This document shows positions 43,060-51,445 of a stretch of 64,000 nt of DNA, piece by piece. The DNA is from Salegentibacter mishustinae (GTDB taxonomy: Bacteria > Bacteroidota > Bacteroidia > Flavobacteriales > Flavobacteriaceae), in NCBI RefSeq assembly GCF_002900095.1, contig NZ_LLKN01000002.1, positions 124,001-188,000 of the forward strand. Reading direction: 5' to 3'. A model generated the notes under the pieces. The model did no database searches. It saw only the letters and a program-made list of their open reading frames with translations, and was not told where the DNA came from. How positions within the stretch are numbered: the first letter of the stretch is position 1; each line of letters begins with the position of its first letter. The translations under genes were made by a program, and so were the position numbers.

Positions 43060-44178
43060 CTATCTGCCGGCGAATTCCGGACTAGGTTGTACTTTGTTCC
43101 AAACCTTAATTTTATCGTCTTTAGAAATACCATTTTTCACTTCAACCTGAATTCCATCGCTAATTCCTAATTCCAAATTCCTTCTTTCAAATTGCTGATC
43201 TCCGGTTTCTACTTCTACAAATGGCTCTTGCGTTTTAGGATCAAATTGTACTAAAGCTTCTTTAATTGCCAGAACCTCTTCTGCCCTATCTAAAATAATA
43301 GAGGCGTTCGCGCTTAAACCGGCACGAATAAAAGTTGTATCTGCTTTATCTAAAGTTCCTTTAATCTCAAATTGAATAGCTCCATTTTCATCAACCCCTT
43401 TTGGAGCGATATAATCTAAAACTGCATTAAAAGTTTTATTCTCTATAGCGCCTACCGTTACTTCTAGCGGTAAATCTTCTTTAATTTTCCCCACTTCACT
43501 TTCATCAACTTTTCCTTCAAAAATCATTTCGTTTACATCGGCTAGAGTTGCTAAAGTTGTACCGTCATTAAAGTTATTGCTTTCAATCACCTGGTTTCCT
43601 ACCTTAACGGGAACATCCAGCACCATCCCATCTACTGTAGAGCGAATAAGCGTATTGGCAGCACTACCAATACCACTAGTGGTTCCTGTTTGGACAATTT
43701 CGAAATTCTGTTCTGCAGAACGAAAGTTTTGCTGCATCCTTTTATAATTGGCTTCTGCATTGTCAAAATCGTTTTGAGAGATCACTCCTTTTTCAAACAA
43801 AGATTTTTGTCTTTCAAAGGTTTTTTTCTCATTATCTAAATTGATCTTAGCAGTAGCTACGGCATCTTTCGCGCTTTGCAATGAATTTACATTTGGGATT
43901 ACGCGTATTTTTGCGATAAGATCTCCAGCCTTCACTTTCTCGCCGGCTTCAATATATATTTCGTCTATAATTCCTGAAATATTAGGCTTAATAAGCACCT
44001 CTTCTTTCGGAACAATATTTCCCGTAGCCACAGTTTTTTTAACGATGGTTTCTACTGAAGCCTGCTCGGTTTCATAAACCGTGGGATCCTCCTGGTTTTT
44101 CTGAAACAAATAGTATAACGCACCTACAAAAACGACGGCGATTAGAACTAAAATTGAAATGGTAACTATTTTTTTCAT
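43060..44178 (-). CDS. Efflux periplasmic adaptor (HlyD/MacA family), first copy
   Basis: A 372-residue adaptor with an N-terminal anchor helix (about residues 4-24), a biotinyl-lipoyl-like domain (VATGNIVPKEEVLIKPNISG), and a hairpin with FEKGVISQNDFDNAEANYKR. This hairpin text is close to that of the second adaptor, so the two are paralogues, probably from a local duplication. A 132-base gap separates it from the upstream permease gene; it contains a small CCAGCA/TGCTGG hairpin and no reading frame that I trust. Confidence 0.87.
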   Translation of the reverse strand: MKKIVTISILVLIAVVFVGALYYLFQKNQEDPTVYETEQASVETIVKKTVATGNIVPKEEVLIKPNISGIIDEIYIEAGEKVKAGDLIAKIRVIPNVNSLQSAKDAVATAKINLDNEKKTFERQKSLFEKGVISQNDFDNAEANYKRMQQNFRSAEQNFEIVQTGTTSGIGSAANTLIRSTVDGMVLDVPVKVGNQVIESNNFNDGTTLATLADVNEMIFEGKVDESEVGKIKEDLPLEVTVGAIENKTFNAVLDYIAPKGVDENGAIQFEIKGTLDKADTTFIRAGLSANASIILDRAEEVLAIKEALVQFDPKTQEPFVEVETGDQQFERRNLELGISDGIQVEVKNGISKDDKIKVWNKVQPSPEFAGR

Positions 44179-44310
44179 CTGGTTATTTTTTGACTCATAA
44201 TTGGAAAATTATCACAGGTTTAAAATCATTTCCCTGTTTTACTCATTATTGTGTCCAGCATCATGCTGGTTTCATTTTTTGATTGTATTTGTCTTCTTTA
44301 CTTTTTCTTT

Positions 44311-45576
44311 TTATTCGGTTCTAAGGGCATCTACAGGCTTTATTTTAATCGCATTTTGCGCCGGAATAAGCCCTGCCAATAAACCTGAGCATACTAAAAT
44401 TACCAGTGCGGTAAGCACTACACCCAAATCTACACTTGGGTTAGCAAACATCATTTCTGAGGTATCCATTCCGCTTAAAGCATAATTTACTGCTGCAATT
44501 ATTCCAGTTGCGAAAATGATCCCGGCCATTCCCGAAATAATAGTCAGGAAAATAGATTCCATTAATATTTGTCCCCTAATAGACCAGGGCGTAGCCCCAA
44601 GAGCTCGTCTTACCCCAATCTCGTTGGTTCTTTCTTTTACCACGATAAGCATAATATTACTAATCCCAATAATACCGGAAAGCAAAACAAGAATACCTAC
44701 AAAATAGGCGACTGCTTTTAGCGCCACGAACAAACCGTTTATTTTGTTGAATTCCTCATATAAATCAAAATTCCCAACAGCACGGTCATCTTCGGGATGA
44801 ATAGAATGCCTGCTTTTTATAAGATCCAGAATACGTGATTTTAAACTGGTGATAGAATTTTCATCGTTAGCGGTAATCGCCATCCAACCTACGGTATCGC
44901 CCATATTAAATGCCTGGGAAAACGCAGTAAATGGCACATAGATTTCTTTTTGAGCTTCTTCTGCATTTCCTCCGCCACCGCCTTTTTTCTTATAAGTGCC
45001 TATTACCATAAAATTGACACCATTTATTTTAAGATAGGTCCCCAAAACCTCTTCATCTTTTTCATAAAGTTCGCGTCTAACCCCTTCTCCAATTATGGCA
45101 ACTTTACGTTTTTCCTCGATATCGAGATAATTGATAAACCTTCCGGCAGTCACATCCATAGGTTCCTGCTGAATGATCTCGGGATAATCGCCATAAACGT
45201 TGAAAGCCCCGGTTTGAAGCCCCCGCACCACATTATTATTTCCGCCAAAACCTCCTAATTGGTTTCTTGGAGAAATAAACCGAAGTCCCGGTACATTTTC
45301 TCTAAGCGCTTCAACATCTCCTGTTTTAAAATTATAGTTTCGACCTTTAGGCAAGCCTTTATATGGTTTAGACGGAGTTTGCGTCCACATGAACATGGTA
45401 TTGGTCGCAATACCTCCAAATCCTTTTTTTACGCCATTTTCAAGGCCTTTTCCGGCAGCAAGTAGGATTACAAGGATAAAGATTCCCCACATCACCCCAA
45501 AAGCAGTTAGTAGAGTTCTAAACCAGTTAGAACTTAGTGCTTCAATTATTTCGCTCCATTTATCCCTGCTAAACAT
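44311..45576 (-). CDS. MacB-like ABC transporter permease, second copy
   Basis: A 421-residue permease with the MacB layout: one N-terminal helix (about residues 20-42), a periplasmic domain of about 240 residues, and three C-terminal helices of the FtsX domain with the motif VKERTNEIGVRRALGATPWSI. It lacks its own ATPase domain; the ATPase is a separate gene at the head of the operon. It starts one base after the first permease ends. A GGGGGN glycine run in the periplasmic domain is unusual. Confidence 0.9.
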   Translation of the reverse strand: MFSRDKWSEIIEALSSNWFRTLLTAFGVMWGIFILVILLAAGKGLENGVKKGFGGIATNTMFMWTQTPSKPYKGLPKGRNYNFKTGDVEALRENVPGLRFISPRNQLGGFGGNNNVVRGLQTGAFNVYGDYPEIIQQEPMDVTAGRFINYLDIEEKRKVAIIGEGVRRELYEKDEEVLGTYLKINGVNFMVIGTYKKKGGGGGNAEEAQKEIYVPFTAFSQAFNMGDTVGWMAITANDENSITSLKSRILDLIKSRHSIHPEDDRAVGNFDLYEEFNKINGLFVALKAVAYFVGILVLLSGIIGISNIMLIVVKERTNEIGVRRALGATPWSIRGQILMESIFLTIISGMAGIIFATGIIAAVNYALSGMDTSEMMFANPSVDLGVVLTALVILVCSGLLAGLIPAQNAIKIKPVDALRTE

Positions 45577-45577
45577 A

Positions 45578-46825
45578 TTATTCGTCTCTTAATGCTACAA
45601 TAGGTTTAATTCTCGCAGCCCTCCAGGCAGGAAAAAATCCGGCAATAGCACCGGCAATAACTAAAATAAAAACGGTAGTAAGCGCTACATTAAAATTAAC
45701 TGCAGGATTAGCAATATACTGGGTTTCTATAAGCGGCCCCACGAATTCCAGCAACAGTAAGCTGGCAATTAAGCCAATAAACCCGGCAATTGCAGTTACA
45801 AAAATAGATTCGTGCAATACCATTCCAATGATAGAAAGTGGCTCTGCCCCCAGTGCTTTTCGAATTCCTATTTCCCGGGTTCTTTCTTTTACGATAATGA
45901 GCATAATGTTACTGACACCCACAACCCCGGCGATAATGGTACAAATACCCACACCCCAAAAGAAGAATTTTATCATATCCATAAGATCGTAGAAACGCTT
46001 CGCATTTTCCAGGGAATTATTAATGCTTACCGCACTTTCATCATCTGGAGCTATAGTATGTGTTTCTTTAAGTTGATTTTCAACATCGGTGGTAAACCGA
46101 TTAGAAGCAGCGAGAGCAGCTTGAAAATTGTCTTCGGGCTCTAAGGTAAACGCCATATTGGCAATATTGTTACCACCACCAAAAACACGTTGAGCGGTAG
46201 AAATTGGCATAAAAACCCTACTTTCTTCCCGTTCGCCTCCCGGATCGGTATAAACGCCAATTACTTTAAAATTTATTCCGGAAATTTGAACGTATTTCCC
46301 AATTGGATCTTTACTATCTTTAAAAAGGTCGTTTCGAACTTTATTCCCTACCACCACAACTTTTTCAAAATTGTCGTGATCTTTATAATTTACAAATCGG
46401 CCTTCTATCATCCCGCTATTTTCAAGAAATTGATAATCGGGATAAACACCTTCTACACGGTAAGAACCAGATTCTTTACCGTAGTTTACTATCCCATTCC
46501 AAATTCTAAAAATAGAAGATCTAAATTCTAAGTCGTCCTGGTGTTTTAGAGCGGTGTAGTCAAAATCTTCATTCTTCAATTGAATCCTCCTACCCGGGTT
46601 TAAGCCTTTGTATTCTTTAGAAGTTACACCGGTATAAACATAAATAATATTGGCGGCATCTCTTTCAAACTCCTGTGAAATACCATTACGCATCCCTTCA
46701 CCAATCCCCAAGAGAACTACTAAAATAAAGATCCCCGAAGCTACAGAAAGCCCGGTTAAAAAGGTTCGTAATTTATTTTTACGAATCGTATCAAAGATCT
46801 CTTCCCAACGTTCTAAATCAAACAT
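45578..46825 (-). CDS. MacB-like ABC transporter permease, first copy
   Basis: A 415-residue permease of the same design as its downstream neighbour: an N-terminal helix (FLTGLSVASGIFILVVLLGI), a periplasmic MacB-type domain and a C-terminal FtsX domain with VKERTREIGIRKALGAEPLS. The two permeases could form a heterodimer, unlike MacB, which is a homodimer. Its start overlaps the end of the ATPase gene by 8 bases, indicating coupled translation. Confidence 0.9.
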   Translation of the reverse strand: MFDLERWEEIFDTIRKNKLRTFLTGLSVASGIFILVVLLGIGEGMRNGISQEFERDAANIIYVYTGVTSKEYKGLNPGRRIQLKNEDFDYTALKHQDDLEFRSSIFRIWNGIVNYGKESGSYRVEGVYPDYQFLENSGMIEGRFVNYKDHDNFEKVVVVGNKVRNDLFKDSKDPIGKYVQISGINFKVIGVYTDPGGEREESRVFMPISTAQRVFGGGNNIANMAFTLEPEDNFQAALAASNRFTTDVENQLKETHTIAPDDESAVSINNSLENAKRFYDLMDMIKFFFWGVGICTIIAGVVGVSNIMLIIVKERTREIGIRKALGAEPLSIIGMVLHESIFVTAIAGFIGLIASLLLLEFVGPLIETQYIANPAVNFNVALTTVFILVIAGAIAGFFPAWRAARIKPIVALRDE

Positions 46826-47519
46826 TTTCCAGCGCTCTTACTTGATTAACCTTGGTATCCTGAATTATCTTACCGTCTTTTAAATTGACGATTCTCTTTG
46901 TCATTGCAGCAATATCGGGTTCGTGAGTTACTACAAGTATTGTTCTACCTTCATCATTGATCTCCTGAATTAGATTCATCACTTCGTAAGATGTTTTTGA
47001 ATCTAATGCTCCGGTAGGTTCATCGGCAAGAAGAACTTTTGGATCACTGGCTAGCGCTCTTGCAATCGCAACTCGCTGTTTTTGCCCTCCGGAAAGTTCA
47101 TTTGGCAAATGTCCCGCCCAGTCGGAAAGACCAACTTTTTCCAGATATGCCATGGCTTTATCTACGCGTTCGCCACGTTTAATTCCCTGGTAATACAACG
47201 GAAGCGCTACATTATCCAAGGCATTTTTATAAGAAATAAGATTGAAAGACTGAAAAATGAAACCCAAAAACTTATTACGGTAGCGAGCGGCTATTTTTTC
47301 ATTTAGATTTTTAATGGGAACGCCATCCAGGGTATAAGAGCCTAAATCTGCTTCATCAAGCATTCCAAGAATGTTCAAAAGGGTAGATTTACCTGATCCA
47401 GAAGACCCCATAATAGAAACGAGTTCTCCTTCGGCTACGCTAAAATTAATTCCTTTTAAAACGTGTAGTGAGTTACTACCCATTTTATAGGATTTATGAA
47501 GATCTTTAATTTCTATCAT
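46818..47519 (-). CDS. ABC transporter ATP-binding protein (MacB/LolD type)
   Basis: A 233-residue ATPase with Walker A GSSGSGKST (38-46), signature NELSGGQKQRVAIARAL and Walker B VLLADEPTGALD. It powers the two permeases encoded downstream, probably by a mechanical (mechanotransmission) cycle as in MacB. The frame extends 15 codons to a GTG at 47564, but the ATG at 47519 gives the standard MIEIKDLHKSY start. First gene of a six-gene operon: ATPase, two permeases, adaptor, TolC, adaptor. Confidence 0.92.
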   Translation of the reverse strand: MIEIKDLHKSYKMGSNSLHVLKGINFSVAEGELVSIMGSSGSGKSTLLNILGMLDEADLGSYTLDGVPIKNLNEKIAARYRNKFLGFIFQSFNLISYKNALDNVALPLYYQGIKRGERVDKAMAYLEKVGLSDWAGHLPNELSGGQKQRVAIARALASDPKVLLADEPTGALDSKTSYEVMNLIQEINDEGRTILVVTHEPDIAAMTKRIVNLKDGKIIQDTKVNQVRALENV

Positions 47520-47625
47520 CGCAATGAAATTACAGGTTGCTAACTTTTTATTGAAAAGCGTCACCCATAAGACTCTGCGAAAGAGAAAAAGTTACAGTTT
47601 AATTAAGAAAATATTTTGAAGTTGT

Positions 47626-47859
47626 TTAAGCTTCCCCAGATTTTTTGGCTTTTTTACGGGTGCGATATATATAATAGCCTAAGCCGCCAACCAAAAGATA
47701 AGGAAAGGCCATAAGGTAAAGAATCCCGTCATTAATACCTTTTGCGGCGCTTTGATCGGTATCACTTTCCAGGACTGCCCGACACATGGAGCATTGCGCT
47801 TCTGCTATCTCAGGAAGCAAAAGTAAGAGGAAAATAAGAAATAAAAACCTGATTTTCAT
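47626..47859 (-). CDS. Small membrane protein with CxxC after the signal sequence
   Basis: A 77-residue protein I do not recognise by name. A hydrophobic signal sequence ends at AEA-Q, directly followed by CSMCRAVLESD with Cys23 and Cys26, then one transmembrane helix (about 43-62) and a Lys/Arg-rich tail. So a CxxC pair is placed in the periplasm close to the membrane. It is the last gene of a cytochrome oxidase assembly block (SCO, DUF420), so metal or heme handling is plausible but unproven. The frame reaches a TTG at 47880, which lies in the -7 box; the ATG at 47859 is better. Confidence 0.65.
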   Translation of the reverse strand: MKIRFLFLIFLLLLLPEIAEAQCSMCRAVLESDTDQSAAKGINDGILYLMAFPYLLVGGLGYYIYRTRKKAKKSGEA

Positions 47860-47877
47860 AGCGATAATTTCTGAATG

Positions 47878-47885
47878 CAAAGTTA
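47878..47885 (-). promoter_or_regulatory. -7 promoter box of the small CxxC protein gene
   Basis: TAACTTTG on the minus strand matches TAnnTTTG, 18 bases before the ATG at 47859. No TTG -33 element; a palindrome takes its place. Confidence 0.45.
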
Positions 47886-47895
47886 AGAAATTTTA

Positions 47896-47908
47896 CTCGA
47901 TAATCGAG
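47896..47908 (-). promoter_or_regulatory. Perfect 13-base palindrome next to the -7 box, possible operator
   Basis: CTCGAT-A-ATCGAG, perfect with a one-base centre, lies 10 bases upstream of the -7 box of the small CxxC gene, where a -33 element would be. That is the usual position for a repressor or activator site. Confidence 0.4.
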
Positions 47909-48040
47909 ATTAAATGCCACGAGGCCGGCCTCCAAATCAAGCTATATTCTTCAATAATGATGTTTTGTACGCTTACTCCTAAGATGTTTACATTCAGCAA
48001 TTAGAGCTGTTATGACTTGATCTTCTCAGAAACAATTATT

Positions 48041-48580
48041 TTAATAATATGGCCACATAAAAATATAAACCAAAACCCCGGTAATTGCCACATATAGCCA
48101 AATAGGAAACGTCCAGCGAGCTATTTTTGCGTGCTTTTTATATTCGCCGGTCAAACCGCGATACATCGTGAAAAGAACTAAAGGCACAATAATAGCCGAA
48201 AGCACAATATGAGTAATAAGGATAAAGAAATAAACAGGTCGCAGAATACCTTCCCCGCCATAAGGCACAGGATCGTTACTGATTTTTGAGATCACATAGC
48301 TCACTAAAAATATAGCCGAAAGCCCAAAGGCAGTAATCATGGTGTTTCGGTGCAATTTATATTCCTTGATGCTCATAAAGAAATAACCAAGCATCAAAAG
48401 AATGGCAGTGGAGCCATTTAAAACGGCGTGAAAGAACGGAAAGGTTCCGGTTTGAGTGCCAAAAATATTATAGCGCTCAGGCAAATACATTAAAATTAGC
48501 ACTATAATAGGCACCAATACAGATAGCGCAATTATTACGGGCACCGCAACTTTATCAATTTTCGTCAATGTTCTTTTCAC
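48041..48580 (-). CDS. DUF420 membrane protein (CtaG-like oxidase assembly family)
   Basis: A 179-residue protein with five predicted membrane helices. Histidines in FFHAVLNGS, KLHRNTM and LITHIVLS face what may be a metal or heme site. DUF420 proteins are found next to heme-copper oxidase genes, and Bacillus relatives (YozB) are linked to oxidase assembly. It overlaps the SCO gene by 4 bases. Precise function unknown. Confidence 0.8.
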   Translation of the reverse strand: MKRTLTKIDKVAVPVIIALSVLVPIIVLILMYLPERYNIFGTQTGTFPFFHAVLNGSTAILLMLGYFFMSIKEYKLHRNTMITAFGLSAIFLVSYVISKISNDPVPYGGEGILRPVYFFILITHIVLSAIIVPLVLFTMYRGLTGEYKKHAKIARWTFPIWLYVAITGVLVYIFMWPYY

Positions 48581-49314
48581 AGTAATTTTTTAATATCCTC
48601 GATTAAAATATCAATTTGTGGTTCCTCTTCACCTTCCACTACAGATTTGTTTCTCTCTACCGAACCGCGGTAGTATATTATTGGGTTTCCAAATCTATCC
48701 AGGCGAGACCTAATATAACCTTCTTTATCTACAAGTGCGAACAAGCCCTGGTGTGCAAAACCACCGGGAACATCGCTATCTTCTCCCGCATATATATTAA
48801 AGCCTCCATTGGCCAGTCCGTAAATAGAGTCTTTTTCACCGGTAAGTAAATTCCAGTTAGGATGATCTATTCCATAATTTTCAGCATACGATTTTAAAAC
48901 CTCTGGCGTATCATGCTTTGGATCTATAGAAAATGAAACAATTCCAAAATCTTCTTTATCCTTAAATTCTTCCTGAACCTCCACCAAATTCTGATTCATT
49001 ATTGGGCAAATTGTAGGACAGGTCGTAAAAAAGAATTCGGCGACATATACTTTCCCGAGGTAATCTTTATTAGAAACGCTATCACCATCCTGATTTACCA
49101 ATTGAAAATCTGGAGCTTTTTTCTTTCTACCATTAATTTCTATATAGGCTAGTTTCTTATTGGTATTAGATCTCTTTTCAGCGCCTTTCACATTCAATCT
49201 ATCAGCCTTTACTACCTCATCACTAGTAATAGTTTTCACAATTTTGGGAATAAAAATAATTCCAAAAACCAAAATGATTAGGGAGAGACCTATGTATGAA
49301 TACTTTCTTTTCAT
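48577..49314 (-). CDS. SCO1/SenC family copper chaperone
   Basis: A 245-residue membrane-anchored thioredoxin-fold protein with an N-terminal helix (about 6-24). The copper site is complete: Cys99 and Cys103 in TTCPTICPIM, and His188 in FAHQG. SCO proteins load copper into the CuA site of cytochrome oxidase subunit II. It lies between a cysteine-free paralogue upstream (1-base gap) and the DUF420 gene downstream (4-base overlap). Confidence 0.9.
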   Translation of the reverse strand: MKRKYSYIGLSLIILVFGIIFIPKIVKTITSDEVVKADRLNVKGAEKRSNTNKKLAYIEINGRKKKAPDFQLVNQDGDSVSNKDYLGKVYVAEFFFTTCPTICPIMNQNLVEVQEEFKDKEDFGIVSFSIDPKHDTPEVLKSYAENYGIDHPNWNLLTGEKDSIYGLANGGFNIYAGEDSDVPGGFAHQGLFALVDKEGYIRSRLDRFGNPIIYYRGSVERNKSVVEGEEEPQIDILIEDIKKLL

Positions 49315-49315
49315 T

Positions 49316-49960
49316 TCAATTATTTTTTCTTTCGGCGTTATTCTTTTTTAAAGCTAACCGGTATTCGGCAAGAATTACTTTTACGTCATCATTCATTTTA
49401 TCGCTCAATTCTGCCACCGAGCGAGAGTCATAACCGTAAACTTTTCCAAAATCCTCATCATCATCCCTACCTCTTAAATTAAGATCTTTGTCTACAATAA
49501 AAACATAGGGAGTATAAGTTCTTTCCAAAGTATGAGGTGTATCGAAGCTTTTAAAGGTTTCTTTTATTTCTGCGGGAGAACCAAAAATGAATTTCCATTT
49601 TTCGGTTTCAGAAATACCACTAAATTCATCCTTAAATTTTTTGGCCTCTTCCCGGGCTTCGCTGGGAAGCACTACCACAAACTGAAAATCATTGAATTCG
49701 TAATATTTCTCCAGGATTTTTTGATCAAGATTAAAGGTATTGCCTTTGAGATCATCAAGATTTTCCCCAAAGAAAGCCACAATGCTAATTTTATCTTCCA
49801 AACTAACTGAATTCCCCTCTAGATCTTCAAATTCAGAAACATCCTTAACATTTTCGGTTAAAACAGGTAATTTGGCGAAATTATTTTGCCCCGAAGCAAA
49901 AAACATATAAGCGATAATGGGCAGTGCAAAGAGCACCAAAAGCACAAAAAACTTTTTCAT
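49316..49960 (-). CDS. Cysteine-free SCO-like (thioredoxin-fold) protein
   Basis: A 214-residue protein with an N-terminal membrane helix (about residues 4-22). It aligns by eye with the SCO protein encoded next to it: KISIVAFFGENL against KVYVAEFFFTTC, FQFVVVLPSEAREEAKKF against FGIVSFSIDPKHDTPEVL, and YTPYVFIVDKDLNLRGR against HQGLFALVDKEGYIRSR. It has no cysteine at all, and the copper-binding histidine is gone, so it cannot bind copper in the SCO manner. Possibly a structural partner of SCO. The frame extends to a TTG at 49984 that lies in the promoter; the ATG at 49960 is used. Confidence 0.7.
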   Translation of the reverse strand: MKKFFVLLVLFALPIIAYMFFASGQNNFAKLPVLTENVKDVSEFEDLEGNSVSLEDKISIVAFFGENLDDLKGNTFNLDQKILEKYYEFNDFQFVVVLPSEAREEAKKFKDEFSGISETEKWKFIFGSPAEIKETFKSFDTPHTLERTYTPYVFIVDKDLNLRGRDDDEDFGKVYGYDSRSVAELSDKMNDDVKVILAEYRLALKKNNAERKNN

Positions 49961-49981
49961 ATCCTGTATATAAAAGTGGTG

Positions 49982-49989
49982 CAAAAATA
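49982..49989 (-). promoter_or_regulatory. -7 promoter box of the SCO-DUF420 genes, joined to a terminator tail
   Basis: TATTTTTG on the minus strand matches TAnnTTTG, 21 bases before the ATG at 49960, and directly continues the T-tract of the terminator at 49991-50016. Confidence 0.45.
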
Positions 49990-49990
49990 A

Positions 49991-50016
49991 AAAGACGGTT
50001 TAACAAAACCGCCTTT
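49991..50016 (-). terminator. Rho-independent terminator of the cytochrome oxidase subunit operon
   Basis: An 11-base stem with one mismatch, AAAGACGGTTT against AAACCGCCTTT, with a 4-base loop. On the minus strand a TTTTTATTTTT run follows. Confidence 0.7.
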
Positions 50017-50046
50017 CTATACATTTTTAACTTTTAAAGCCTTTCC

Positions 50047-50409
50047 TTAAAAATCCCAGGCAACGTGGTTAGTTTTATAAACCTCGTAGATATAACCACC
50101 TTCGGTTAGCAGGATAAAAATAAGGTAACTAATAAGGAAAATTGACGTCCAAACTATTGCACGTCGCAAGCCTTTAGTTTCTCCTTCCAGGTGCATAAAC
50201 GCCCAGGCGATATAATAGGCTTTGTAAATTGTTAATATGATGAAGATCCAGTTAAGGAGCGACATACTTAAAAAAGAAGTATCTGTAAGAAAATGAGGCT
50301 TTATAATTCCTAAAATAACTTCAACTATGGTTATAACGGAAAGGATTACAAATACCGTCCAGATCCTCTTTGTATTAGATTCGTGATGATGTGCTGTATC
50401 GTGTGCCAT
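50047..50409 (-). CDS. Cytochrome c oxidase subunit IV family protein
   Basis: A 120-residue protein with three membrane helices. A histidine-rich N-terminus (HDTAHHHES) is followed by RIWTVFVILSVITIVEVILG and the helix-2/3 segment AYYIAWAFMHLEGE, typical of bacterial subunit IV. It is the last gene of the ctaB-coxIII-coxIII-coxIV operon, 18 bases after subunit III. The catalytic subunits I and II are not in this window. Confidence 0.85.
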   Translation of the reverse strand: MAHDTAHHHESNTKRIWTVFVILSVITIVEVILGIIKPHFLTDTSFLSMSLLNWIFIILTIYKAYYIAWAFMHLEGETKGLRRAIVWTSIFLISYLIFILLTEGGYIYEVYKTNHVAWDF

Positions 50410-50427
50410 TTTTATTTATTTCTAAAA

Positions 50428-51408
50428 TTAAACCAGGTAAAAGAATGTAAAAACAAATACCCAAACTAAATCTACAAAGTGCCAGTAAAGACCAACTTTC
50501 TCTACCATCTCATAATTACCTCTACGCTCATAAGTTCCAAGGATTACGTTAAAGAAAATAATGATGTTGATCACTACTCCTGAAAAAACGTGGAAACCGT
50601 GGAAACCAGTAATAAAGAAAAAGAAATCGGCAAACAATGGCGGGCCGTATTCGTTACGCGTAAGATTAGCTCCTTCTACCACGCCAACGGCTTCACTATT
50701 TAATTTAGCAATAGACTCTTCGCGAGAAAGAATGGTTTTTTCACCTTCTTCGTTCACCATTTGAGTTCTTATTAAGAGGTCTGAATTTTCACCGAAACCT
50801 GCCTTTACTTCTTCTATAGAATAAGATGGTAAAGATTTTTCGCTTTCAAACCAGATTCCATTACTGGCTTCATGCTCTACTCGAACTGAAGCTTCCGGAA
50901 CAGCGATATCTGAAAGAGCTACTCGATGACCATCGCCATCAATAAATTGCAAAATATTACCCCCTTTAGTATAAACAGCGCCATAAGTACCATTAATGAA
51001 ATTTTTCCATTCCCAGGCTTGAGAACCAAGGAAAATAATCCCACCAATTATGGTAAGAAACATATAAAAAGTAACTTTTCCTTTCTTTAACTGGTGGCCG
51101 GCATCTACTGCCAATACCATCGTCACAGAAGAAAAGATAAGTATAAAGGTCATCAAGGCCACATAATACATTGGTGCATCTACACCGTGTAAAAATGGAA
51201 AGTGATTAAACACTTCGTCGGCAATTGGCCAGGAGTCTATAAATTTAAAGCGGGAGAACCCATAAGCTGCAAGAAAACCAGAGAAGGTAAGTGCATCGGA
51301 AGTGATAAAAAACCACATCATCAATTTGCCGTAACTGGCCTTTAAAGGTTCATTTCCACCACCCCAGGTTTTACCTTCGGTGCCTGTTCTAACAACAGTA
51401 GCTTCCAT
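50428..51408 (-). CDS. Cytochrome c oxidase subunit III with large insertion
   Basis: A 326-residue subunit III. The core helices are recognisable (MMWFFITSDALTFSGFLAAY, a final LYWHFVDLVWVFVFTFFYLV), but about 115 hydrophilic residues (roughly 138-254) are inserted between the middle helices, after AWEWKNFINGTYGA. Subunit III stabilises subunit I and helps oxygen and proton traffic. The frame extends to a TTG at 51450 inside a -7 box, so I chose the ATG at 51408, giving MEATVVRTGTEGKTW. It follows a second, shorter subunit III gene. Confidence 0.87.
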   Translation of the reverse strand: MEATVVRTGTEGKTWGGGNEPLKASYGKLMMWFFITSDALTFSGFLAAYGFSRFKFIDSWPIADEVFNHFPFLHGVDAPMYYVALMTFILIFSSVTMVLAVDAGHQLKKGKVTFYMFLTIIGGIIFLGSQAWEWKNFINGTYGAVYTKGGNILQFIDGDGHRVALSDIAVPEASVRVEHEASNGIWFESEKSLPSYSIEEVKAGFGENSDLLIRTQMVNEEGEKTILSREESIAKLNSEAVGVVEGANLTRNEYGPPLFADFFFFITGFHGFHVFSGVVINIIIFFNVILGTYERRGNYEMVEKVGLYWHFVDLVWVFVFTFFYLV

Positions 51409-51437
51409 AGAAGAGTATTTAAATTTTAAGTATTGCG

Positions 51438-51445
51438 CAAAAATA
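51438..51445 (-). promoter_or_regulatory. -7-like box before the longer subunit III gene, in a hairpin loop
   Basis: TATTTTTG on the minus strand matches TAnnTTTG and is enclosed exactly by ATTGCG (51432-51437) and CGCAAT (51446-51451). It could start an internal transcript of subunits III and IV. No -33 TTG is seen. Confidence 0.35.

Noticed and set aside
44255..44269. CCAGCA-TCA-TGCTGG hairpin between the permease and adaptor genes
   Set aside because: Short stem and no T-tract on either strand; not enough to call a terminator or regulatory element.
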